From: JAGXQV01 sp964505475 | GTDB lineage: Bacteria; Pseudomonadota; Gammaproteobacteria; Burkholderiales; Sulfuricellaceae | Reading direction: 5' to 3' | NCBI GenBank assembly: GCA_964505475.1 | Contig: CAZDIJ010000013.1 | Coordinates: 1 to 57,882, forward strand | Length of the DNA: 57,882 nt | Shown: positions 42,097 to 49,184 of the stretch, in pieces | How the letters are laid out: each line of letters starts with the position of its first letter | Position numbering within the stretch: the stretch's first letter is position 1 | Program-made: the position numbers and the translations under genes | Notes under the pieces: generated by a model | Database searches by the model: none | What the model was told of the DNA's origin: nothing | The model's input: the letters and a program-made list of their open reading frames with translations, nothing else

Positions 42097-43095
42097 ATGA
42101 GAGCAATAGTGATGGATCAGCCCGGCGATGCCGATTCGCTCCGCTTGGCCGAGGCGGCGCTGCCGGAATTGCCCGCCGCCGCGTATTTGCGGGTACGCCT
42201 AAAGGCCGCCGGAGTGAATCCGGTGGATACCAAGCTGCGCAAGAACGGCACCTACTACCCCGGACGATTTCCCGTCATCCTCGGCTGCGACGGCGCGGGC
42301 GTGGTGGAAAGCGCCGGCGCCGCGGTCACCCGCTTCAAGCCGGGCGACGAGGTGTATTTCTGCCACGGCGGCATCGGCGGCGCCCCCGGCAATTACGCGG
42401 AATACGCCGTCGTCCACGAGGATTTCGCCGCCGCCAAGCCGCGCAGCCTTTCCTTCACGCAGGCCGCCGCGGTGCCGCTGGTGCTGATTACCGCCTGGGA
42501 AAGCCTGTTCGAGCGCGCCGCCCTGCAAAGCGGCCAGGCCGTGCTGATCCAGGCCGCCGCCGGCGGCGTCGGCCATGTCGCGGTGCAGTTGGCCAGGCAT
42601 GCCGGCGCGCGCGTCGCGGCCACCGTCAGCGGCGACGAAAAAGCCCGACTGGCCAAACGTCTCGGCGCGGAACTGACCATCGACTACCGCCATGAGAACT
42701 TCGTCGATGCGGCGCTGAAATGGACGAATGGCGAGGGCGTGGACGTGGTGTTCGACACCGTCGGCGGCGCCACCTTCTGCCGCGCCTTCGCCGCCGCCAA
42801 GGTCTACGGCAAGATCGTCACCCTCCTGCAAAGCGACTGCGCCGCCGCCGACATCAAGCTGGCGCGGGCGCGCAACCAGAGCATCCACTACGAGTTGATG
42901 CTCACCCCGATGCACCTCGGCCTGCACGATGAATGCGTGCGCCAGCGCAAAATCCTCGAAGCCGGCGCCAAGATGATCGAACAAGGCCAACTGGAAGTCC
43001 TCGTCAACCACACCCTGCCGCTGGAACAGGCCGCCGAGGCGCACCGCCTGATCGAGGCGGGACACGCCACCGGCAAGATCGTGCTCGAAATATGA
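42097..43095 (+). CDS. Zinc-independent quinone oxidoreductase-like MDR enzyme
   Basis: A 332-residue medium-chain dehydrogenase/reductase of the quinone oxidoreductase group. It shows KAAGVNPVDTKLRKNG, ILGCDGAGVVESAG, the NADPH-binding QAAAGGVGHVAVQLARHAGA and EGVDVVFDTVGG. No zinc-ligand Cys cluster is visible. The substrate is unknown; NADPH-dependent reduction of a quinone or enone is expected. Its stop overlaps the start of the next small membrane protein gene (ATGA). Confidence 0.9.
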   Translation: MRAIVMDQPGDADSLRLAEAALPELPAAAYLRVRLKAAGVNPVDTKLRKNGTYYPGRFPVILGCDGAGVVESAGAAVTRFKPGDEVYFCHGGIGGAPGNYAEYAVVHEDFAAAKPRSLSFTQAAAVPLVLITAWESLFERAALQSGQAVLIQAAAGGVGHVAVQLARHAGARVAATVSGDEKARLAKRLGAELTIDYRHENFVDAALKWTNGEGVDVVFDTVGGATFCRAFAAAKVYGKIVTLLQSDCAAADIKLARARNQSIHYELMLTPMHLGLHDECVRQRKILEAGAKMIEQGQLEVLVNHTLPLEQAAEAHRLIEAGHATGKIVLEI

Positions 43096-43427
43096 GCGGC
43101 GAACCCACCCTGGAGCAATGCATCAAACGCCGCCTGCCTCCGGCGCGGCGCGTCTTGCTGCATATCGCCTTGCTGCTCGGCGCCGCCTATACCCTCGGCC
43201 CCTGGCTGGGGCCGCTGCTGTTCGGCTTCATCGACCCGCAGACCACCTGGGGGCGCGGGCAGTCTTACCAGATCGGCAACGTGCTGAACTGGGGGACGTT
43301 TTTCCTGATTATCGAATTGCTGGCTTATACCGCGTGGATCATCAAGCAGGGGCGCAAGGGCTACGACGAGCACCAGATGTTGCAGTGGCGCAAGGCGCTG
43401 GAAGGAGAGACGGAGGAAAAGCCGTAG
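43092..43427 (+). CDS. Small membrane protein of unknown function
   Basis: A 111-residue protein with two hydrophobic segments, ~22-45 (LLHIALLLGAAYTLGPWLGP) and ~68-84 (NWGTFFLIIELLAYTAWII), a short loop, and a charged C-terminus (LEGETEEKP). The ATG overlaps the oxidoreductase stop by 4 bases, so the two are cotranslated, which makes a membrane-anchor or redox-partner role possible. I recognise no family. Confidence 0.7.
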   Translation: MSGEPTLEQCIKRRLPPARRVLLHIALLLGAAYTLGPWLGPLLFGFIDPQTTWGRGQSYQIGNVLNWGTFFLIIELLAYTAWIIKQGRKGYDEHQMLQWRKALEGETEEKP

Positions 43428-43518
43428 CAACGGCTTCCTCTCCTGGCGTTATACTGACATCCGAAATGAACCGTCTCACATCCAACCCAAGCCGTTGCGC
43501 AACGGGAAGCCGGCCGGC

Positions 43519-44829
43519 ATGAGCGGCGACATTCCCGAAAAAATCGGCAAATACCCCATCCTCCGCGAATTGGGGCGCGGCGCTTCCGGGGTCGTCTACT
43601 TGGCGCACGACCCCTTCAATCAGCGCGAGGTGGCGCTCAAGCTGTCGAGCCCCGAGAACATCGCCGACGAAGCGGAGGCGCGGCGCTTCCGCAAGCTGTT
43701 CATCAACGAGGCGACGCTCGCCGGCAAGCTCAACCATCCCAACATCGTGGCGGTGTACGACGCGGTGGTGGACGAGCAGTGCAGCTACATCGTGATGGAA
43801 TACGTCCAGGGCGACACCCTGAAAAAGTTTTGCCAGCCCGACAGCCTGCTGCCCATCGACAAGGTCGTCGCCATCATCTACAAATGCTGCATGGCGCTGG
43901 ATTTCGCCCACAAGCAGGGGGTCATCCACCGCGACATCAAGCCCGCCAACATCCTGCTGGCGCAGGGCGGCGACATCAAGCTCAGCGATTTCGGCGTGGC
44001 GCAGATCGCCTCCTCGCAAATGACCCAGATGACCGGGATGCTCGGCTCGCCCGCCTACATGTCGCCGGAGCAGGCGCGCGAGCAGCGCCTGACGACGCAG
44101 ACCGACATCTACTCGCTGGGCGTGGTGATGTACGAAATGCTGACCGGGCGCTTGCCCTACGAGGCTTCCAGCGGCTACGCCATGCTGATGAAGGTGCTCA
44201 ACGGCCAACCCCGCCCGGCCGGCGAATTGCGCCCCGGCATCCCGCCGCGCCTGGAGGAAATCATCGCGCGCGCCATGCACAAGGATCTGGATGCCCGCTA
44301 CAAGACCTGGTTCGATTTCGCCAGAGACCTGGCCGGGGAATTCCTCCAGCTCGAACGCCTGCGCGAGGATATCGGCGACAAGGAGAAATTCAACGCCTTG
44401 CGCGGCTTGCCGTTCTTCCGCGATTTCCGCGACGAACAGTTGTGGGAGGTGGTGCGCATCAGCGTCTGGGAAATCTTCGCGCCGGAGCGGCAGGTCATAC
44501 TGGAAGGCGACATCGGCCAGTCGTTCTACATCATCGTCCAGGGCAGCGCCAAGGTCAGCAAGGGCGGCCGCCTGCTCAACGTCCTGAAGGCCGGCGACTG
44601 CTTCGGTGAGATGTCGTACATCAGCCAGGCGCAGACCCGGCGCAGCGCCACCATCACCGCCGACAACCCGTTGACGCTGGTGCGGATCAAGGCCGATTTG
44701 CTGGAACAGCTTTCGGAGGGCTGCCAACTGCGGTTCAACCGGATTTTTCTGCAAACCCTGGTGGACAGACTATCGCGCACCAACACCATGCTGGCGGCGA
44801 GCGGCTTGCCGCAGGAAACAGCGGGTTAA
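43519..44829 (+). CDS. Ser/Thr protein kinase fused to a cyclic-nucleotide-binding-like domain
   Basis: A 436-residue eukaryotic-type kinase. The kinase domain (~10-270) is complete: Gly loop LGRGASGVVYLAHD, VALKL lysine, VIHRDIKPANILL, SDFGVAQI, and GSPAYMSPEQ with the APE-like Glu. After a linker, ~300-425 has the cNMP-binding/CAP_ED fold: VILEGDIGQSFYIIVQGSAK and LKAGDCFGEMSYIS followed by RRSATITA. The PRAA-type phosphate cassette is not exact (QTRRSAT). The combination suggests a kinase gated by a nucleotide or acting as its own sensor. No membrane or PASTA segments. The 3' end is followed 15 bases later by a miniature element. Confidence 0.92.
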   Translation: MSGDIPEKIGKYPILRELGRGASGVVYLAHDPFNQREVALKLSSPENIADEAEARRFRKLFINEATLAGKLNHPNIVAVYDAVVDEQCSYIVMEYVQGDTLKKFCQPDSLLPIDKVVAIIYKCCMALDFAHKQGVIHRDIKPANILLAQGGDIKLSDFGVAQIASSQMTQMTGMLGSPAYMSPEQAREQRLTTQTDIYSLGVVMYEMLTGRLPYEASSGYAMLMKVLNGQPRPAGELRPGIPPRLEEIIARAMHKDLDARYKTWFDFARDLAGEFLQLERLREDIGDKEKFNALRGLPFFRDFRDEQLWEVVRISVWEIFAPERQVILEGDIGQSFYIIVQGSAKVSKGGRLLNVLKAGDCFGEMSYISQAQTRRSATITADNPLTLVRIKADLLEQLSEGCQLRFNRIFLQTLVDRLSRTNTMLAASGLPQETAG

Positions 44830-44844
44830 TCCCGAAAAATCAAT

Positions 44845-45011
44845 ATGCCTCTAAACTATTCTCAGCAAACGCCCCCTCCCTTGCGCGCATAGCGCGCGGG
44901 GGAGGGTTGGGGTGGGGGCGTTTGCCCGCATGGCCGCCGCTGTTTGCCCCCATCCCGACCTTCCCCCGCAAGCAGGGGAAGGTGCGATAGCTGAGAATAG
45001 TTTAGAGGCAT
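44845..45011. mobile_element. Miniature inverted-repeat element, copy 2
   Basis: A 167-bp element with perfect 22-bp terminal inverted repeats beginning ATGCCTCTAAACTATTCTCA. Exact 10-bp direct repeats AAAAATCAAT flank it (44835-44844 and 45012-45021), a clear target-site duplication. The interior carries the same nested GC-rich palindromes as copy 1 (GCGCGCATAGCGCGC, CCTTCCCCCGC, CAGGGGAAGG). It is non-coding. Perfect ends and flanks suggest it is younger than copy 1. Its hairpins may also end transcription of the kinase gene. Confidence 0.85.
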
Positions 45012-45023
45012 AAAAATCAATCA

Positions 45024-45116
45024 GCCACGGATAGACACGGATTTACACCGACAGGACATCGGGTTGGCAAATCTCGCCCCATTGCAAGCCGTCAACAATT
45101 TGGGATTATCCGTGGC
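45024..45116. repeat. GCCACGGATA inverted repeat
   Basis: GCCACGGATA at 45024-45033 and its complement TATCCGTGGC at 45107-45116, with tandem-like ACACGGATTTACACCG inside. It belongs to a style of intergenic repeat common in proteobacterial genomes. With the miniature element it fills the 305-base gap between the kinase and EAL-HDOD genes; nothing else is seen there. Confidence 0.6.
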
Positions 45117-45134
45117 AAAACTGCTTTTTCTGGG

Positions 45135-46367
45135 TTAACTCGTCCGGGTGAGGTCGTTCGCCCAGCTCATCGCCGCGATTTGCGCCTGCAACAGATCGCC
45201 GACATTCAGCCCCGAGGATGCCAGCAGTTCGCCGGCGGCGGCGAAATCGCCGCGCTCGGTTCTTTCCGCGAGCTCCAGCAGTTCGCCCAGCATGCCCGCC
45301 CGTTCCAGCAGGGCTTCACGCACGTCCGGCGCCAGATTGATCTGCCCGACGATCTCCACCATCGGCATGCCCAGCAAAGTATCGAGCAAGGACAGGATGC
45401 CGGCGATGAAGGCGCGATCCTGGTAATTCTTGTCGTGCGGCGCTTGCACCGCCCCCAGCAGCTCCATCAGCTTGCCCCGCGTCGCGGCCAGTTGCAGCAA
45501 GGGGTTGTCGGCCTGGCCGCTGCTGGGAACGAACATCAGCAATTGCAGCCAGCGCTGTAATTGGCGCTGGCCGAGGATGACGATGGCGTGGCGCAGGGAG
45601 TCGATTTTCTGCGGCAGCCCCATCGCCACCGAATTGACCAATTGCAGCAGCTTGTAACTGAGCGACGGATCGTGCTTGAAAACCTGCTCGATTTCCTGGA
45701 TGTCGGCATCGTTCAGCACCAGGCCGAGCAGGCGCAGCAAGGCCAGCTTGGAGGCATCGGCGCGCTTGCCGGTGAGAATCACCGGCTTGGCGTAGTAATA
45801 CCCCTGGAACAGGTCGAAGCCAAGCTCCTGGCACAACTCGGCCTGGACATGGTCGTCGATCTTTTCCGCCAGCAGCCTGACCGGCCAGCGCTTCAGGTAG
45901 CGCACGATGCCGGGCAGTTCTTTCTTGTCGATTAGCGGATAGTCCAGCTTGATGATGTCCACCAGGTCGAACAGTATCTCGAACTGGGGGTCTTCCGAAG
46001 TGTAATCGTCGAGCGCCAGGGTGAACCCCATGGCCTTCAACTGGCGGCAACGCTCGACGATCCGCGGCGTCACCTCGATGGTTTCAAGCAGTTCGATGAC
46101 CACTTTGTCCTTGGGCAGCAATTCGAGCATGTCCGACAGCAACAGTTCGCCGTGGACGTTGATGAAGCCCTTGTGCTGACCCAACACGGCGGAAATGCCC
46201 AACTCGGTAAAGGCGCGGGTGATGACGTGGGCGGTCGCGTGCATGTCGTCGTGCACGTCCGCGCCGGCGGTCTGGCCGGCGCGGAACAGCAGTTCGTAGG
46301 CGACGATATTCTGATGGCGGTCGAGAATCGGCTGACGGCCAAGGAAAATCTGGTGATCATCCGACAT
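45135..46367 (-). CDS. Degenerate EAL plus HDOD signalling protein
   Basis: A 410-residue YuxH-like protein. Residues ~1-205 follow the EAL fold but the catalytic signature is YELLFRAG in place of EALLR, and DDYTSEDP stands where active enzymes have the metal-binding DDFG-type motif, so c-di-GMP hydrolysis is unlikely. Residues ~205-405 form an HDOD domain (HDPSLSYKLLQLVNSVAMGL, then RHAIVILGQRQLQRWLQLLM). Proteins of this type act as non-enzymatic regulators. The CZB-type gene lies 60 bases upstream on the same strand, so the two probably form a transcription unit. Confidence 0.9.
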   Translation of the reverse strand: MSDDHQIFLGRQPILDRHQNIVAYELLFRAGQTAGADVHDDMHATAHVITRAFTELGISAVLGQHKGFINVHGELLLSDMLELLPKDKVVIELLETIEVTPRIVERCRQLKAMGFTLALDDYTSEDPQFEILFDLVDIIKLDYPLIDKKELPGIVRYLKRWPVRLLAEKIDDHVQAELCQELGFDLFQGYYYAKPVILTGKRADASKLALLRLLGLVLNDADIQEIEQVFKHDPSLSYKLLQLVNSVAMGLPQKIDSLRHAIVILGQRQLQRWLQLLMFVPSSGQADNPLLQLAATRGKLMELLGAVQAPHDKNYQDRAFIAGILSLLDTLLGMPMVEIVGQINLAPDVREALLERAGMLGELLELAERTERGDFAAAGELLASSGLNVGDLLQAQIAAMSWANDLTRTS

Positions 46368-46427
46368 GGCAACTCCTCATCGGCATGAGGACGGTCTCCC
46401 GCCCTGCCGTCAACGCCGCGCGCTGAC

Positions 46428-46823
46428 TCAGACAGCCGCGTGGAGATGCAGTTGTTGCTCCAGGCGTTTTTCCAGAACGATAATGTCGTCCAGCATCTGA
46501 TGGAAGACATCGCTGAAATGCTTCCACTGCTGTTTGGCGTATTCGATTTCGTCGCTCAGCAGATGGTGGTGGATTTGCACGTGAATTTGATGCAGCGCCG
46601 AATGGCTGTCGCGGATGGCGCAAAATTCCGGGAGGTGGCCGAGCAACTCGCTGCCGTCGCCGTGGAACCAGGCGCCGAAACGGCATTCGTTGTGCTGGGC
46701 GGGCGGCACCCCTTTCGAGCCGATGGAAGAACCGGAAACCGAATGATGGCGCGCATATTCGCGCCAGCGCAGCATGGCGAACTTGGCGCTGCGCAGTTGC
46801 ATCAGGGCAGCTTGTTTATCCAT
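46428..46823 (-). CDS. Stand-alone CZB-like (chemoreceptor zinc-binding) protein
   Basis: A 131-residue helical protein. CRFGAWFHGDG and SALHQIHVQIHHHL match the C-terminal Cys and His ligands of CZB domains; the first ligand, normally a His in an H..W motif, is less clear (AMLRWREYARHH). CZB domains bind zinc and sense zinc or oxidants, usually at the C-terminus of chemoreceptors or diguanylate cyclases; here it stands alone. The start at 46823 (MDKQAALM) has GAGGAG 6 bases upstream. It lies just upstream of the EAL-HDOD gene. Confidence 0.75.
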   Translation of the reverse strand: MDKQAALMQLRSAKFAMLRWREYARHHSVSGSSIGSKGVPPAQHNECRFGAWFHGDGSELLGHLPEFCAIRDSHSALHQIHVQIHHHLLSDEIEYAKQQWKHFSDVFHQMLDDIIVLEKRLEQQLHLHAAV

Positions 46824-46927
46824 CGACGCTCCTCTCTGAATCAGGCTCAAACGAAAATATTAGCATTCGTTAATATTGCATAATACAAGCAGAAAAACAA
46901 TACCGGAAACCGCTTCCAAAGATACGA

Positions 46928-48658
46928 CTATTTTCGCTTGATGTACAGATCGGTGATGGTTCCTTCCGCCATTTCCGCCGCGAAGCACAAAGTCTCCGAC
47001 AAAGTGGGATGGGGGTGGATGGTGAGGCCGATGTCCTGGGCGTCCGCCCCCATCTCCAGCGCCAGCACCGCCTCGGCGATCAGTTCGCCGGCGTTGGCGC
47101 CGACCATCCCGGCGCCGAGCAGGCGGCGGCTGCCCTTTTCGAAGATCATCTTGGTCGCGCCGTTGTCCGCCCCCATCGACAAGGCCCTGCCGCTGGCCGC
47201 CCAGGGGAAGGAGGCCTTCTCGATTTCGATGCCCTGCGCCTTGGCCTCGGTTTCGGTCAGCCCCATCCAGGCGATTTCCGGGTCGGTGTAGGCCACCGAA
47301 GGAATGGCGCGCGCGTCGAAGGCCGCCTTGTGGCCGGCGATCACTTCCGCCGCCACCTTGCCTTCGTGCACCGCCTTGTGCGCCAGCATGGGCTGGCCGA
47401 CGATGTCGCCGATGGCGAAGATGTGCGGGACGTTGGTGCGCTGCTGCCTGTCCACCGGGATGAAGCCCTGTTCGGTGACGGTGATCCCGGCGTGCTCGGC
47501 GCCGATCGCCTTGCCGTTGGGACGCCGCCCGACGGCCAGCAACACGCGGTCGAAAAGCTGCGGCGCGGGAGCGTTCGCACCGTCGAAGGTGGCGAGGATG
47601 CCGTTCTTCTTGGCTTCCAGCGCCGCCACCTTGGTTTTCAGGTGGATCGCCTCGTAGCGCGAGGCAATGCGTTTGTGCAGGGGCTTCACCAGATCCGGGT
47701 CGGCGCCGGGCGCCAGTTGCTCGCCCAGTTCCACCACGGTGATCTTGGAGCCGAGCGCGTCGTAGACCGTGGCCATTTCCAGGCCGATGATGCCGCCGCC
47801 GATGACCAGCATTTTCTTGGGCACATCCGCCAGCGCCAGCGCGCCGCTCGAATCCATGATGCGCGGATCGTCGGGGAAGGAAGGTATCCTCACCGCCTGC
47901 GAACCGGCGGCGATGATGGCGTTGTCGAAGGAAATATCGCGCTCGCCATCCTCCGCCGCCACGCGGATATGGTGCGGCGCGATAAAGCGGCCGACGCCGC
48001 GCACCACGGTGACGTTGCGCTGTCTGGCGAGTTGCGCCAGCCCGCCGGTCAGCTTGGCGACCACGCTTTCCTTCCAGGAACGTATCTTGTCGATGTCGAT
48101 TTGCGGCGCGGCAAAGGTCACGCCGTGCGCGCCGATCTCCGCCGCCTCGGTAATCACCTTGGCGACGTGCAGCAGCGCCTTGGAAGGAATGCAGCCGACG
48201 TTGAGGCAGACCCCGCCGAGGCTGGGATAGCGCTCGATCAGCACCACCTTCTTGCCCAGATCGGCGGCGCGGAAAGCGGCGGTGTAGCCGCCGGGACCGG
48301 CGCCCAGCACCACCACGTCGGCGTGCATTTCATTCTCCCCTCGCCCGCTGGCGGGAGAGGGGCTGGGGGTGAGTGCCGGCGGCGGCGCGGCTTCCTCTGG
48401 TTGAGGTGCAACGGCTTGCGCAGGCTCCAGCGTCAGAATCAGCGCCCCCTCGGAAACCTTGTCGCCCACCTTCACCTTGAGCGCCTTGACCACGCCGGGC
48501 TGCGGCGCGGGGATTTCCATGGTGGCCTTGTCGCTTTCCAGGGTAATCAGAGACTGCTCGGCGGCGACCGTGTCGCCGGCCTTCACCAGAATTTCGATTA
48601 CATCCACATTCTCAAAGCCGCCGATGTCGGGCACGGCGATTTCGACGATTTTAGTCAT
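46928..48658 (-). CDS. lpdA: Dihydrolipoamide dehydrogenase (E3) with N-terminal lipoyl domain
   Basis: FAD enzyme that reoxidises the lipoyl groups of pyruvate dehydrogenase. 576 residues: lipoyl domain ~1-80 with the modified lysine in TLESDKATMEIPAP, a linker, then the flavoprotein with VVLGAGPGGYTAAFRAADLG, redox disulfide GGVCLNVGCIPSKALLH, NAD-binding VIGGGIIGLEMATVYDALGS and the active-site HPHPTLSE. A lipoyl-E3 fusion is typical of betaproteobacteria. The linker (~95-115, ALTPSPSPASGRGENEM) is encoded by an intergenic-type palindrome, listed separately. It is third in aceE-aceF-lpdA but separated from aceF by a DUF4258 pair. Confidence 0.96.
   Translation of the reverse strand: MTKIVEIAVPDIGGFENVDVIEILVKAGDTVAAEQSLITLESDKATMEIPAPQPGVVKALKVKVGDKVSEGALILTLEPAQAVAPQPEEAAPPPALTPSPSPASGRGENEMHADVVVLGAGPGGYTAAFRAADLGKKVVLIERYPSLGGVCLNVGCIPSKALLHVAKVITEAAEIGAHGVTFAAPQIDIDKIRSWKESVVAKLTGGLAQLARQRNVTVVRGVGRFIAPHHIRVAAEDGERDISFDNAIIAAGSQAVRIPSFPDDPRIMDSSGALALADVPKKMLVIGGGIIGLEMATVYDALGSKITVVELGEQLAPGADPDLVKPLHKRIASRYEAIHLKTKVAALEAKKNGILATFDGANAPAPQLFDRVLLAVGRRPNGKAIGAEHAGITVTEQGFIPVDRQQRTNVPHIFAIGDIVGQPMLAHKAVHEGKVAAEVIAGHKAAFDARAIPSVAYTDPEIAWMGLTETEAKAQGIEIEKASFPWAASGRALSMGADNGATKMIFEKGSRRLLGAGMVGANAGELIAEAVLALEMGADAQDIGLTIHPHPTLSETLCFAAEMAEGTITDLYIKRK
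48334..48372. repeat. Palindromic repeat within the lpdA linker
   Basis: CTCCCCTCGCCCGC and GCGGGAGAGGGG arms followed by CTGGGGGTGAG: the same core as the intergenic palindrome at 36655-36739. It is read in frame as LTPSPSPASGRGE between the lipoyl and FAD domains. Confidence 0.7.
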
Positions 48659-48666
48659 GGCATTCC

Positions 48667-48891
48667 TTATGCTGCATACCGCAATATTTCGACTTCCGCA
48701 CCTTTACGAGTAGATTCCTCGGCGCGCTCCAGCAAGTTCCCGGTAGTAGACTCGCTCAAATAGTATTCTCCGCAATTCTGGCAAACGTCCGCCGGCACTC
48801 CCTTGAAAATGATCGTCGATTCGTTGCGTTGCAGCGTAACGGTGACGATGCCCGGCAGGGTTTCCCCCTGTTTGCAAATTACGCATTTCAT
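48667..48891 (-). CDS. YgiT/MqsA-type zinc-finger protein, antitoxin-like
   Basis: A 74-residue protein with two Cys pairs, MKCVICKQGETLPG and DVCQNCGEYYLSE, the zinc ribbon of MqsA/YgiT-type antitoxins; the C-terminal DNA-binding domain of full MqsA is absent. The ATG at 48889-48891 overlaps the DUF4258 stop by 4 bases. Such small zinc-ribbon genes commonly follow DUF4258 genes. It lies 8 bases before lpdA, inside the pyruvate dehydrogenase operon. Confidence 0.82.
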   Translation of the reverse strand: MKCVICKQGETLPGIVTVTLQRNESTIIFKGVPADVCQNCGEYYLSESTTGNLLERAEESTRKGAEVEILRYAA

Positions 48892-49175
48892 GGTGTGTTT
48901 CTCCGTTTCTTGAAGTCGTTCTGCCATAAGCTCGCATCAGGACGGTAGCTGGTAACGATGTAACAAATATCCTGCTCATCCCGCGCAACCAGAACATGCA
49001 GCGGAACGGACTCCGTCAGCGCCAAGATCAGCACGCTAGGATAGGGCTGGTCTTCGGGATATTCAAGAATGACCTCGCCGTCGGCCACCGCCGCGACCAC
49101 TTCATCCTTGCCGATATTCCTCTCGAACATGCGCCGCAAGGCATGTCCGCTGAAAATGAGCCGACCGCACTTCAT
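48888..49175 (-). CDS. DUF4258 family protein, toxin-like, inside the pdh operon
   Basis: A 95-residue protein with the DUF4258 pattern: FSGHALRRMFERNIGKDEV, EVILEYPEDQPYPSVLIL, then HVLVARDEQDICYIVTSYRP and a terminal W. It starts 9 bases after aceF and overlaps the zinc-ribbon gene by 4 bases. It is the second DUF4258 gene of the window; the first (21019-21279) is inside the trp operon and has a different partner. A toxin role is inferred from fold and gene order only. Confidence 0.82.
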   Translation of the reverse strand: MKCGRLIFSGHALRRMFERNIGKDEVVAAVADGEVILEYPEDQPYPSVLILALTESVPLHVLVARDEQDICYIVTSYRPDASLWQNDFKKRRNTP

Positions 49176-49184
49176 CGGGGCGCC

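Noticed and set aside
47009..48763. A 584-codon open frame opposite lpdA
   Set aside because: Antisense shadow; His/Asp/Gly-rich composition typical of GC-rich reverse frames.
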